9,170 bases of DNA from CAVPRW01 sp046727435 [NCBI: bacterium] (GTDB lineage: Bacteria; Tectomicrobia; Entotheonellia; J063). The position numbers and the translations under genes are program-made. Below are positions 1-6,849 of the stretch, piece after piece. Under the pieces are notes generated by a model, which was not told the DNA's origin, did not search any database, and worked only from the letters and a program-made list of their open reading frames with translations. Each line of letters starts with the position of its first letter. Positions within the stretch are counted from its first letter, which is position 1. Location of the stretch: positions 1 to 9,170 of the forward strand of contig JBKPCR010000132.1 in the NCBI GenBank assembly GCA_046727435.1. Reading direction: 5' to 3'.

Positions 1-876
1 GCGGCCATCGCCATCGAGGTCTTCGATAAGCGGGGAGATCTGGACCAAGCGGAGGGTACGTTCCTGCTCCGTTCGCAGGTTGAAGTGAAACGTCTGCGAC
101 GGTTCCTGGGGGAAGTGGCCTGTGGCGTTCTGGAGATACACGGCCACGTGATCCTGCCAGGAAGCGATCAGGTCGGCGCGGCCATCCCCATTAAAATCCC
201 ACACGCCTAACTGGGGCAGGCGGTAGATCAGCTGCAAGTCATAATCCCGGATCAGGCGATTCTCCCGCTCGCCCCCAAACAACAACGTTGGTTGGTAGAG
301 CTTGACAGGCTCTCCTGGCTCCTGAGGCCCGGCCCGGGCGATGGGGTAGAGCATCAATTGGCCGAATTGCGGGATGCCCAACCAGGGTTGTCCTGTTCCC
401 TTCCAGTCGTGGATGAGGGGCAAGGGTGGGAGATCGACCGGTTCCGGAAACACCGTCAGGGTAGGAATTTTTAGGAGCGTCGTCGCCGTCGGCGGTCCCC
501 CGCCCGTAAGCTGATAGGCACGGACCTCTGAGCCAGTGAGATAGACGATGGATTTGCGATCGCTCTCGGAGCCGAGCCGTCCGACATCGATCACTGTCGC
601 TTCCGGATCCATCTCCCAGACGAGGTCCGGATGCGGGTTGAAGCGTCCCCCTTCCTGCTGCCAGAACACCGACACCCAGCGCGCTTCCTTGGGGAACGTA
701 CCCGTTCGCGAAATCACGATGAGATCCTGACGCCGGTGGCCGCGCAGATCAGCTGCGATTATCGTGATGATAGCGCCATTTACTCGCAGATCGTAGGTCG
801 CAAATGGCTGTCCCCACGAAGTGTCCGCGAGCATGCCGATGAGCAGCATGATGATGAGGGATGTGACGGCGCGCAT
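1..876 (-). CDS. Exported FG-GAP/VCBS repeat protein (3' end outside window)
   Basis: Open for 292 codons from an ATG at 876 to the left edge, with no stop. Residues 1-23 form a Sec-type signal peptide: basic start MRAV, hydrophobic core SLIIMLLIGML, likely cleavage after TSWG. The mature part has calcium-binding FG-GAP loops, DFNGDGRAD at residues 227-235 and DLDGDGR at 286-292. Looser copies lie at about 43-51 (DLRGHRRQD) and 157-164 (DWKGTGQP). These are spaced like blades of an integrin-type beta-propeller. The protein is therefore probably periplasmic, surface-bound or secreted; its ligand is unknown. A GGAG lies about 10 nt before the ATG. It lies 99 bp downstream of the kinase-like gene in the same direction, so co-transcription is possible but not shown. 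Family assignment is firm, function is open. Confidence 0.85.
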   Translation of the reverse strand, partial: MRAVTSLIIMLLIGMLADTSWGQPFATYDLRVNGAIITIIAADLRGHRRQDLIVISRTGTFPKEARWVSVFWQQEGGRFNPHPDLVWEMDPEATVIDVGRLGSESDRKSIVYLTGSEVRAYQLTGGGPPTATTLLKIPTLTVFPEPVDLPPLPLIHDWKGTGQPWLGIPQFGQLMLYPIARAGPQEPGEPVKLYQPTLLFGGERENRLIRDYDLQLIYRLPQLGVWDFNGDGRADLIASWQDHVAVYLQNATGHFPQEPSQTFHFNLRTEQERTLRLVQISPLIEDLDGDGR

Positions 877-900
877 GGTTCTGAGGCTCCGTGGTGGTTT

Positions 901-934
901 CGGGGTAGCTCCGCCCCGTGCGAGGCAAGCCTCG
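901..934. repeat. Two short hairpins between kinase-like and FG-GAP genes
   Basis: In the 99-bp gap between the minus-strand genes, CGGGG (901-905) can pair with CCCCG (914-918). Next to it CGAGGCAAGCCTCG (921-934) is a perfect 6-bp inverted repeat around AA. No T-run follows on either strand, so an intrinsic terminator is not well supported. They could partly separate the FG-GAP gene from the upstream operon or stabilise a processed mRNA end. Confidence 0.35.
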
Positions 935-975
935 GCCGCTCACCAACGCTGCTTGTCGCCACAGGGTTAGAGCTG

Positions 976-1986
976 TTAACTAGTCGATGGTGCATCGGGG
1001 ATGCAGTCAGGCAGCGATGCCAGGAAGCGCGAGATGGCCCGAATGCTGCCGGTGAAAGGGCTCAAGCCGACACGTTCACGGATTTCGCCCTGGGCCTCGA
1101 TGGCCACATGGACCGCTTCGAGGAACTGCACCCCTGCCGTCCTGCCGAGAGCATCCAGAATCCCCGGACAAAGGACATGCTCGCGGACTTCATCCCGGTT
1201 GCCAAACATCTCTTCAAGAGTCTGAAAGACGTACAGCGGGGTCCCACCGTCGTGAATGCTGTGTAAATCGATGATCGACGGCTGCAAGTCGCCGGTCGTT
1301 GGGGTCAGCAGCACGTTCCATGGACTGGGATCGCTGGTAAAGGTCCGACGTCCGAGCACCACCCACAACCGCACATATGCGGCAATCCCCTGGCGTTCCA
1401 GAGCTTGACGCTGCCCTGAGTACTGCACAAAATCGAGGTCTCCCCGGATGAAGCGGTCTTCGAGGATGCCTTTCCAGCGGTCGAGGCTATGCCCTTGCAC
1501 GTAAGCTTCGGTCATCGCCCGGCACGTTTGGCCGCGCTTATCCGACCATTCCCACAAGCCTCCGAAGCGCGGGCAGAGGCCGGGGGCCGCCTCGTCCACA
1601 CGACGTGCCGCCCACACCATGCGTTCGAGCAGCCGAGCCTCGAGGTCTGCGGAGTGGGCCTTCGCGCCGCCGACTGTGGCCTCCGGAGGCAAATGGCCAA
1701 GCTTAACGGGCAGGAACTGCTTCAACACGAAGGTGTATGCGTCCCTATGCTGCGTGTGCGCGGTGACCAGATAGACCCGCTTCGCCCCACCGGTAGCCAG
1801 ATAGCCGACGGTGAGCCGGGCTGCATGCATGGGCGTGCCAGCATCACCGTGGAGGCGTGTGAGGGTGGTTTCGAGCAGACCGGGGTGTGCTAGGGCCGCT
1901 TCGACGGTGACCTGTTCGGCTGCTGGCCTGGCATTTTCCCAGATGATCGGTACGACTCCCGTCTCGGTAGCACCAGTGTCATGCAT
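976..1986 (-). CDS. Divergent protein-kinase-like / phosphotransferase-fold protein
   Basis: No family recognised by name, but the core pattern of the protein kinase fold can be read in order (numbering from the ATG at 1986, 336 aa). There is a glycine-containing strand YLATGGAKRVYLV (about 62-74), a VLK lysine at K89, a helix with acidic residues E116/E121, and a hinge-like segment AMTEAYVQGHSL (157-168). The loop DPSPWN (D219 to N224) keeps the D-x-x-P-x-N spacing of the catalytic loop. A second acid, IIDLH (D240), sits at the DFG position. The HRD His-Arg and the DFG Phe-Gly are missing, so it could be an atypical kinase, an aminoglycoside-phosphotransferase-like enzyme or a pseudokinase. 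The start is uncertain. The 1986 ATG has GGTGGA 5 nt upstream. An ATG at 2031 begins just after the preceding gene's stop but has a poor SD. A start at 2118 would overlap that gene by 80 bp. No signal peptide or membrane segment is seen, so it is probably cytosolic. Confidence 0.6.
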   Translation of the reverse strand: MHDTGATETGVVPIIWENARPAAEQVTVEAALAHPGLLETTLTRLHGDAGTPMHAARLTVGYLATGGAKRVYLVTAHTQHRDAYTFVLKQFLPVKLGHLPPEATVGGAKAHSADLEARLLERMVWAARRVDEAAPGLCPRFGGLWEWSDKRGQTCRAMTEAYVQGHSLDRWKGILEDRFIRGDLDFVQYSGQRQALERQGIAAYVRLWVVLGRRTFTSDPSPWNVLLTPTTGDLQPSIIDLHSIHDGGTPLYVFQTLEEMFGNRDEVREHVLCPGILDALGRTAGVQFLEAVHVAIEAQGEIRERVGLSPFTGSIRAISRFLASLPDCIPDAPSTS

Positions 1987-2038
1987 ATCTGTCCACCGCT
2001 GAAGCTTTGTGTGCCCGGTCCGGACCTTCATGCTCCGC

Positions 2039-2290
2039 CTACCGCATGCGCGGGACGATGAAGATATCCTCGGCCTCCCAGAAGTCTCCAGCATAATTAC
2101 AGGCCACGGCGCGCACATCGTCGATCATATCCGGCGTGTCAACCGTGATCCAGACATAGGCATCATCTCCGACCTCTACCGTGTCGAGATCGATCTCGGT
2201 TTTCACCTGCGGGTAATCCTCCCTCACCCGTTGGGCCACTTGCTCAGCCGCACGACGAATCTTATCTTCATCCTTGATTTTCGCGCTCAC
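2039..2290 (-). CDS. Small acidic protein, presumed partner of the HEPN protein
   Basis: An 83-aa protein from a GTG start. GGAGGGAG (2297-2304) lies 6 nt upstream and fixes the start. It overlaps the end of the HEPN gene by 23 bp, which suggests translational coupling. Residues 1-28 look like one charged helix (EDKIRRAAEQVAQRVRED). Residues 29-83 look like alternating strands and a helix rich in Asp/Glu (TEIDLDTVEVGDDAYVWITV, then DTPDMIDDV, then AEDIFIVPRMR). I do not recognise the family. It lacks the GSxARG and DxD motifs of MNT nucleotidyltransferases, the usual HEPN partners, and has no obvious DNA-binding motif. Small size, acidic character and tight linkage make an antitoxin or binding-partner role plausible; that is inference. 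Confidence 0.7.
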   Translation of the reverse strand: MSAKIKDEDKIRRAAEQVAQRVREDYPQVKTEIDLDTVEVGDDAYVWITVDTPDMIDDVRAVACNYAGDFWEAEDIFIVPRMR

Positions 2291-2753
2291 GGATTTCTCC
2301 CTCCACCCGTCCTATGAATTCTCGCGCGAATCTTAAAGCTTCTTGTGCCGCTATCAAGCCGATCTTTCCCAATTCGTAGTCAGCATCCTCTCGTTGAGCA
2401 TGTAAGATCGTGAGTGAACGGTTTAAATCCCTCGTCCCTCTCAATAGCCTGATGCTCCGCAACCATGTGTAGCGTCGGTCCTCCCTGGCACACGTATTCA
2501 GGATTTGCGCATGAGTTTTCCACCCTTCCACTTCGGGAAGCCCATAGGCCACCAATAGCGCTATGGCAGAATGAAGGACCGCATAGTACGATCGTGAGAA
2601 GGCAGATTCGTGATCACCATCCCGCATCAGGAGTTCTGCTGACCGTATGTATCGATGGACCTTAGTAAGCCTGCCTTGGGAGGTCACTTGCTTTATCCAT
2701 TTTTTCAGGATCGGTTTGCATGCTACCGACTCCCCACAAGCCCACAGCTCCAT
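2268..2753 (-). CDS. HEPN domain protein (UPF0332-like), candidate RNase toxin
   Basis: A 161-aa all-helical protein. The HEPN signature is clear: SAELLMRDGDHESA (38-51), then SRSYYAVLHSAIALL (53-67), and the late RxxADYE segment (121-127) leading into a final helix AREFIGRV. R54 and H61 give the R-x6-H form of the R-x4-6-H motif, which forms the ribonuclease active site in HEPN toxins. HEPN proteins of this group are normally paired with an MNT-type nucleotidyltransferase that neutralises them; here the next gene encodes an unrelated 83-aa protein. The first ATG (2753) overlaps a TATAAT box and lacks a well-placed SD, and residues 1-22 look unlike the family. A GTG at 2687 (V23, just before TSQGRLT) is a plausible real start, although it also lacks a clear SD. 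Family call is strong; toxin activity is inferred. Confidence 0.8.
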   Translation of the reverse strand: MELWACGESVACKPILKKWIKQVTSQGRLTKVHRYIRSAELLMRDGDHESAFSRSYYAVLHSAIALLVAYGLPEVEGWKTHAQILNTCAREDRRYTWLRSIRLLRGTRDLNRSLTILHAQREDADYELGKIGLIAAQEALRFAREFIGRVEGEIRERENQG

Positions 2754-2779
2754 TATATCATGCGATATCTACCTCTCAG
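2752..2779 (-). promoter_or_regulatory. Possible promoter of the HEPN operon
   Basis: On the minus strand CTGAGA (2774-2779, 4/6 match to TTGACA) is followed after 16 nt by a perfect TATAAT (2752-2757). The box runs into the annotated ATG, so a transcript from it would start near 2745 and could not include that ATG. Either translation begins at the downstream GTG (2687), or the match is chance and a weaker promoter further upstream is used (for example TTGATG about 18 nt before TCTGAT). Confidence 0.35.
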
Positions 2780-2800
2780 GGATGACGTAAAGCCTCAGGG
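2775..2800. repeat. CTCAGGG direct repeat at candidate HEPN promoter
   Basis: CTCAGGG occurs at 2775-2781 and 2794-2800, 19 bp apart start to start, close to two helical turns. The promoter-proximal copy overlaps the candidate -35 hexamer. The arrangement resembles a tandem operator for an autoregulating antitoxin, but seven-base repeats can arise by chance. A 10-bp palindrome GCAGATCTGC lies further upstream at 2835-2844. The rest of the 106-bp gap shows no convincing terminator for the large upstream gene. Confidence 0.3.
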
Positions 2801-2859
2801 GATCAGATCAGTGAAATCCAGGAAACATCAAGTTGCAGATCTGCGGTCGGCGCACGTGA

Positions 2860-5800
2860 TCAGTGCCCCTCCACCTCGGCCAGCACCGCCTCCGCTTGAG
2901 GCAGCCAGAAGGTCATCTCCATGGCGCGGTACCACTCAATCGCAGTGGAGAGTTCGGCCCTTGCCTCTGCCCGCTGCCCCATCTTGAGATAGAGGGTGCC
3001 GAGGCCGTGGCGGCAGTGGGCTTGGAGAGGGCGCATTTCGAGCTCGTTGGCGAGGCTGAGGGCCTGGTGGTAGTGGGTTTCAGCGGGCTCGACCTCCGGA
3101 GGTTCCCTATGCGCGGCGATGTTGCCAAGGAGGTGGAGGGCATAGGCTTGGTGGCCCTGTTCCTGGTGGGAGCGCGCCAGCTCCAGGGCGCGCATGGCAA
3201 GCGGGGTAGCCTCCTCCAGCCGGGCAGCTAGCCTGTAGCCCTCACTGAGATGGATGAGCCAGAGGGCATGCATGTACACGATCCGCATGGCGGCGGACTG
3301 CTCCACTGCCTGTTCCAGCAGCGCCAGGCCCTCAGCCAGCAGTCCTGACTGCGTATACGCCACACCTAAGGCCGAGGCCAGCCTGGGGAAGGGCAACGGG
3401 AGGTGCGCAGCCTGGCAGACGCGCAAACCGCGTTCGAGCACTGGAGTGGCCCTTGGGAGGTCCCCCTGGAGGAGGAATACCCGGCCGGCAAAAGCATAGG
3501 CGTACACCAGGTTGAAAGGATGCTGGACTGCCTCAGCCATTCGAACACCTTCCTCGCCCCAGGCGGTCGCCTCGGCAAACGCGCCCACCTCGGCCAGGCA
3601 CCACGCTAATGAACTGCGGGAGATAACGGCAGGAAGGCCCGGTAAGCCGACTAAGCGCTCACGGACCAACTCGCCGGTCAGGAAGGTCACGTTCTGCCTG
3701 AGGCAGTCTATGGCCCGACGATAGTCGCCCAGACTGTAGTAGGCCCGGCTCAGAAATATATTCGCTGCCAGCCGGGTACTAACATCACCACTGGCAGCCG
3801 CCAGGGCGAGCGCACGCTGGCCTGCCCCAACGGCATGCTCGTAGTCGCCCGGGTTGAGCAAATATTGGACCATCGAGGCGGAAATCGACCCCAGTCGATG
3901 GGGATCGTCCAGGGCCGTAGCAAGCGTCTCAGCCTCTCGCAGCAGGGCCAAGGTCCTCTCGGAATTGCCAAGCGGCGCGAGCGCGTGACGCAGGTCGAGC
4001 CGCAGATCGATGGCCCGCTCGGGAGTGTGGCGACTATCGGGGAGGTGCTGGAGGACTTCCAGCGCCCGCTCGAAGGACGTCACCGCCTCGCCATACGCCG
4101 AGTGCCCGAGCGCCTTGATGCCAGCCTGCCGGAGGTAGGTTACGGCCTCGTCCCAGACCTCACCCCGGACGGCGTGGTGCGCCAGCCGTTCGACCTGTTC
4201 GGCCAGGCGATCAGCGTGCTGCTGTTCGAGTACTTCAACAATGCGGGCGTGCAGCAGGCGGCGGCGCTCCTGGAGGAGACTGCTATAGGCCACCTCTTGG
4301 GTCAGGGCATGCTTGAAGGTGTATTCCAGCTCGGGAAAGAGGCGCGTTTCGTAGAGGAATTCGGCCGTTTGGAAGTAGGCCAGGCTGCGATGCAGCGCAT
4401 CCTCGGGCAGCTCGGCAATGGCCTGTAACAGGCGCCAGGGGACTTCGTGGCCAATGACCGCAGCGGTCTGCAGGAGGCGTTTCTCCTCTGCCGGGAGCCG
4501 GTCGATGCGCGCCGCGAGTACCGCCTGCACTGTGGCCGGCACGTGAATCGTCGGCAAAGCCTGCGCCAGCCGGTAGGCCCCCCGCTCGCCCGCCAGCACG
4601 TCCGTCTCCACCAGCGTCCGCACGCTCTCCTCCAGGAAGAAGGGGTTGCCCTCGGTGCGCTCGATCAGGACCTGTTTCAGGGACGCCAAACGGGTCTCCT
4701 GCCCCAGCAAGGACGCCAGAAGTTCCCCAGCGGTTGCCGGCGGCAGGTGGTCGAGGCGGAGCTGGGTATAGTAAGTCTTGCTCCCCCAGCCATGCTGGTA
4801 CTCCGGCCGATAGTTCACCAGGAGCAGCAGCCGGGAGGTGGGCAGGCTCTCGACCAGGCTGTCGAGCAGAGCCTGGGTCTCTGAATCGATCCAATGCAGA
4901 TCCTCAAAGACAAGCAGTAGCGGCTCCGCCTGGCTTTCGCGCAACAGCACCCGTTTGAGCGCGTCTAGCGTGCGCTGGCGTCGCTGCGGCGGATCGAGCT
5001 GCTGGAAAGGGCTGCCCTCCGGTAGGGCCTCCAGCAGGGCCAGAAGCGCAGGGATGGTCTCCTGCAGCGCTTCGTCCAACGTCAGCACCTGCCCGGTGAC
5101 CTTGGCCCGCACGGTACGTGCGTCGTCCCCCTCCTCGACGTGGGCGTAGCGCTTAAGCAGATCGATGATCGGGAAATAGGGCGTCGCCTTGCCATAGGAG
5201 ACCGAGGCGCTCTCGAGCACTAACCACCCCTGGAGGCGGTGGGACTGGACGAACTCATACACCAGGCGCGACTTTCCCACCCCCGCCTCGCCCAGCACGG
5301 CCACCACCTGGCCGTGCCCCGCCCAGGCCCGCTCCAAGGCGTTCTGCAGGGCCGCGAGCTCTGTCTCCCGCCCGACGAAGCGCGTCAGGCCTCGGGCGAC
5401 CGCGGCTTGGAGACGCCGACGGATGGCAGTCGCCCCGGAGAGTTCGAAGACCTCGACAGGCTCCGCCAGCCCCTTGACTGGCACCGGTCCCAGCGCCTTC
5501 ACCTGGATGAAGCCCTCGGCGGGCTGTCGCGTCTCCGCCGTCAAGAGAATGCTCCCGGCGGTGGCGAGCTGCTCCATGCGGGCTGCCAAGTGCGTGGTCT
5601 GGCCAATGGCGGAGTAGTCCATGTGCAGATCGTTCTCGATCGCACGGACCACAACCTCACCGCTGTTGAGGCCCACGCGCATCTGCACCGTGATCCCGTG
5701 GGTGCGTCGCACCTCCTCGCTGTAGCGACGAATGGCGTCTTGCATCGCGAGAGCGGCGTAGCACGCCCGCACGGCGTGATCCTCATGCGCGATCGGCGCC

Positions 5801-6282
5801 CCGAACAGGGCCATGATGCCATCGCCCATGACCTGGTTCACGCTGCCCTCATAGCGATGCACCGCTGCCATCATGCGTTCGAGGACGGGATCGAGGAGCT
5901 GGCGGGCCTCCTCGGGGTCGCGATCCGCCAGCAACTCCATTGAGGCCTTCAGGTCCGCAAAGAGGACCGTGACCTGCTTGCGCTCGCCCTCCAGCGCGGC
6001 CTTGGACAGGAGAATCTTTTCCGCCAGATGCGCGGGCGTATACGAACGTGGGGCAGGCGTCGGCTCCCCGGCGAGCGCTCCGGGGCTCGTCGGGGAGCCG
6101 GTCCATACCAGCACGACACCATCCTCGTCCACAGCGAGCCGTTGCGCCTTGATGATCTCGGTTTTCAGGTCATCGAGGGCCTCATCATCGAGCTGGAACT
6201 GCCGTTTGAGCGTGCGATATGCCATGCGGCCACGACGTTGGAGCATGGCAATGGCTTGATCCACAATCTCCTCGAAGGTCAT
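2860..6282 (-). CDS. Class III nucleotide cyclase - AAA/STAND ATPase - TPR signalling protein
   Basis: A 1140-aa multidomain protein. GGAGGG (6289-6294) lies 6 nt before the ATG. Residues 1-60 form a small helical, possibly winged-helix-like domain ending in a strand VVLVW, followed by a Pro-rich linker. Residues 100-285 are a class III cyclase domain. Metal-binding Asp are present in LFAD (D110) and GDG (D154), and the late Arg in HLAARME (R235). The purine-selecting Lys position is Gln (Q150), and the usual Asn before LAAR is His (H231). The ATPase starts at FVGRE (302): Walker A GEAGVGKS (331-338), Walker B LLLVFEDLHWID (455-466), then TEGNPFFLEE (543-552) and FKHALTQEVAYSSLL (656-670), typical of this STAND-like group. 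Residues from about 700 to 1130 are TPR-like helical repeats, probably the sensor or protein-binding part. No membrane segments, so cytosolic. The family is common in signalling-rich bacteria, but the ligand and product are unknown. Confidence 0.92.
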   Translation of the reverse strand: MTFEEIVDQAIAMLQRRGRMAYRTLKRQFQLDDEALDDLKTEIIKAQRLAVDEDGVVLVWTGSPTSPGALAGEPTPAPRSYTPAHLAEKILLSKAALEGERKQVTVLFADLKASMELLADRDPEEARQLLDPVLERMMAAVHRYEGSVNQVMGDGIMALFGAPIAHEDHAVRACYAALAMQDAIRRYSEEVRRTHGITVQMRVGLNSGEVVVRAIENDLHMDYSAIGQTTHLAARMEQLATAGSILLTAETRQPAEGFIQVKALGPVPVKGLAEPVEVFELSGATAIRRRLQAAVARGLTRFVGRETELAALQNALERAWAGHGQVVAVLGEAGVGKSRLVYEFVQSHRLQGWLVLESASVSYGKATPYFPIIDLLKRYAHVEEGDDARTVRAKVTGQVLTLDEALQETIPALLALLEALPEGSPFQQLDPPQRRQRTLDALKRVLLRESQAEPLLLVFEDLHWIDSETQALLDSLVESLPTSRLLLLVNYRPEYQHGWGSKTYYTQLRLDHLPPATAGELLASLLGQETRLASLKQVLIERTEGNPFFLEESVRTLVETDVLAGERGAYRLAQALPTIHVPATVQAVLAARIDRLPAEEKRLLQTAAVIGHEVPWRLLQAIAELPEDALHRSLAYFQTAEFLYETRLFPELEYTFKHALTQEVAYSSLLQERRRLLHARIVEVLEQQHADRLAEQVERLAHHAVRGEVWDEAVTYLRQAGIKALGHSAYGEAVTSFERALEVLQHLPDSRHTPERAIDLRLDLRHALAPLGNSERTLALLREAETLATALDDPHRLGSISASMVQYLLNPGDYEHAVGAGQRALALAAASGDVSTRLAANIFLSRAYYSLGDYRRAIDCLRQNVTFLTGELVRERLVGLPGLPAVISRSSLAWCLAEVGAFAEATAWGEEGVRMAEAVQHPFNLVYAYAFAGRVFLLQGDLPRATPVLERGLRVCQAAHLPLPFPRLASALGVAYTQSGLLAEGLALLEQAVEQSAAMRIVYMHALWLIHLSEGYRLAARLEEATPLAMRALELARSHQEQGHQAYALHLLGNIAAHREPPEVEPAETHYHQALSLANELEMRPLQAHCRHGLGTLYLKMGQRAEARAELSTAIEWYRAMEMTFWLPQAEAVLAEVEGH

Positions 6283-6357
6283 TGCCGACCCTCCAGCGCT
6301 TTCATTAACGGATTGCAGGGTCCTTCAGGCGCGGTGGCATCTGGGCAACGCACCACG

Positions 6358-6366
6358 AGTATACCA
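6358..6366 (-). promoter_or_regulatory. Extended -10 promoter element of the cyclase/ATPase gene
   Basis: The minus strand reads TGGTATACT, an extended -10 (TGn followed by TATACT, 5/6 to consensus), 75 nt upstream of the ATG at 6282. No good -35 sits at 16-18 nt; the closest, TTGCCA, is 22 nt away, which is acceptable only if the extended -10 carries recognition. Predicted leader is about 70 nt. Confidence 0.45.
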
Positions 6367-6451
6367 GGACTACGGGACAGTGGCGTGGCAAATTGCACCT
6401 ATTCCAATTCCCGGAAGATGTGTTGACGCGCTTTGGGTTTCACCATCTGGG

Positions 6452-6501
6452 AGGCGCCCACATCGCCGTTCGTCTAGAACTTCCAGCCAACGTGGGCGCC
6501 T
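6452..6501. repeat. 50-bp nested inverted repeat
   Basis: AGGCGCCCAC (6452-6461) is perfectly complementary to GTGGGCGCCT (6492-6501), giving 10-bp GC-rich arms around 30 nt. Inside, GTTC (6468-6471) pairs with GAAC (6477-6480) around a 5-nt loop, so the element can fold as one hairpin with an internal loop on either strand. No T-run follows, so it is not an ordinary terminator. It could be a small mobile-element remnant, a protein-binding site or part of a structured RNA. Confidence 0.55.
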
Positions 6502-6624
6502 GCCGAATACAGCACACCCACCTCGGCCTTCTCCTGCAGCTTCCTCCGCTTACCAGGGCTCAAACGCTAGCGGCATCGTGCCAGGCAGAGTTTTTGCTGC
6601 AGGACCAACAGGAGATCATCGGCA

Positions 6625-6648
6625 TGCAGGCAACGACTGTGGCCTGCA
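6625..6648. repeat. Inverted repeat TGCAGGC / GCCTGCA
   Basis: TGCAGGC (6625-6631) and GCCTGCA (6642-6648) are perfect 7-bp arms around a 10-nt loop. No U-tract follows on either strand. It lies between the larger nested inverted repeat and the TATAAT near 6706. Function unknown. Confidence 0.35.
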
Positions 6649-6705
6649 GCGTGGGAAAATTCGCTCGGGACTGACAGCCAATACCCACGCGCCCAGCGAT
6701 CAGAG

Positions 6706-6711
6706 TATAAT
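6706..6711 (+). promoter_or_regulatory. Candidate -10 box upstream of the DinB-like gene
   Basis: A perfect TATAAT on the plus strand, 144 nt before the ATG at 6856. No -35 at 16-18 nt; CTGACA (6671-6676) is 5/6 to consensus but 29 nt away. If used, the leader would be about 135 nt and would contain an unused strong SD-like run and the hairpin around the true SD. Weak call. Confidence 0.25.
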
Positions 6712-6834
6712 GTACGATCTTGAATACGATGATCAGGAGGAGGGGATTACCCAACCCTTGCGACCCTGTTTCCAGACGCCTATTGAGGGGGATCATCCGT
6801 CAGGTGAAGCCACTCCAGGCGCATCGATGTAACA

Positions 6835-6849
6835 TCTCCTATAAGGAGA
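6835..6849 (+). promoter_or_regulatory. RBS of DinB-like gene inside a small hairpin
   Basis: TCTCCTATAAGGAGA is a perfect inverted repeat with 6-bp arms (6835-6840 and 6844-6849) around ATA. The right arm contains the AAGGAG SD, which lies 7 nt before the ATG at 6856. Folding would hide the SD, so translation could depend on temperature, a bound protein or mRNA context. The three-base loop makes the stem only moderately stable. Confidence 0.5.

Noticed and set aside
631-1266. 211-aa plus-strand frame over the left genes
   Set aside because: It lies opposite the FG-GAP and kinase-like genes, which have recognisable motifs; its own translation has no family pattern and no SD.
1987-2118. Upstream extension of the kinase-like protein to 2118
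   Set aside because: Would overlap the 83-aa gene by 80 bp; the added residues are Ser/Arg-rich and look like the shadow of that gene.
3835-4428. 197-aa plus-strand frame
   Set aside because: Antisense to the TPR/ATPase part of the large signalling gene; long only because of high GC.
5239-5943. 234-aa plus-strand frame
   Set aside because: Antisense to the cyclase and Walker A regions; His-rich, pattern-free translation typical of a shadow frame.
2860-6282. Reading the large gene as a LuxR/MalT-type regulator
   Set aside because: The C-terminus is TPR-like to the end with no LuxR helix-turn-helix, and the N-terminus carries a cyclase domain.
6711-6833. 40-aa plus-strand frame starting MYDLEYDDQEE
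   Set aside because: Its ATG is part of a TATAAT box, it has no proper SD, and no recognisable protein pattern follows.
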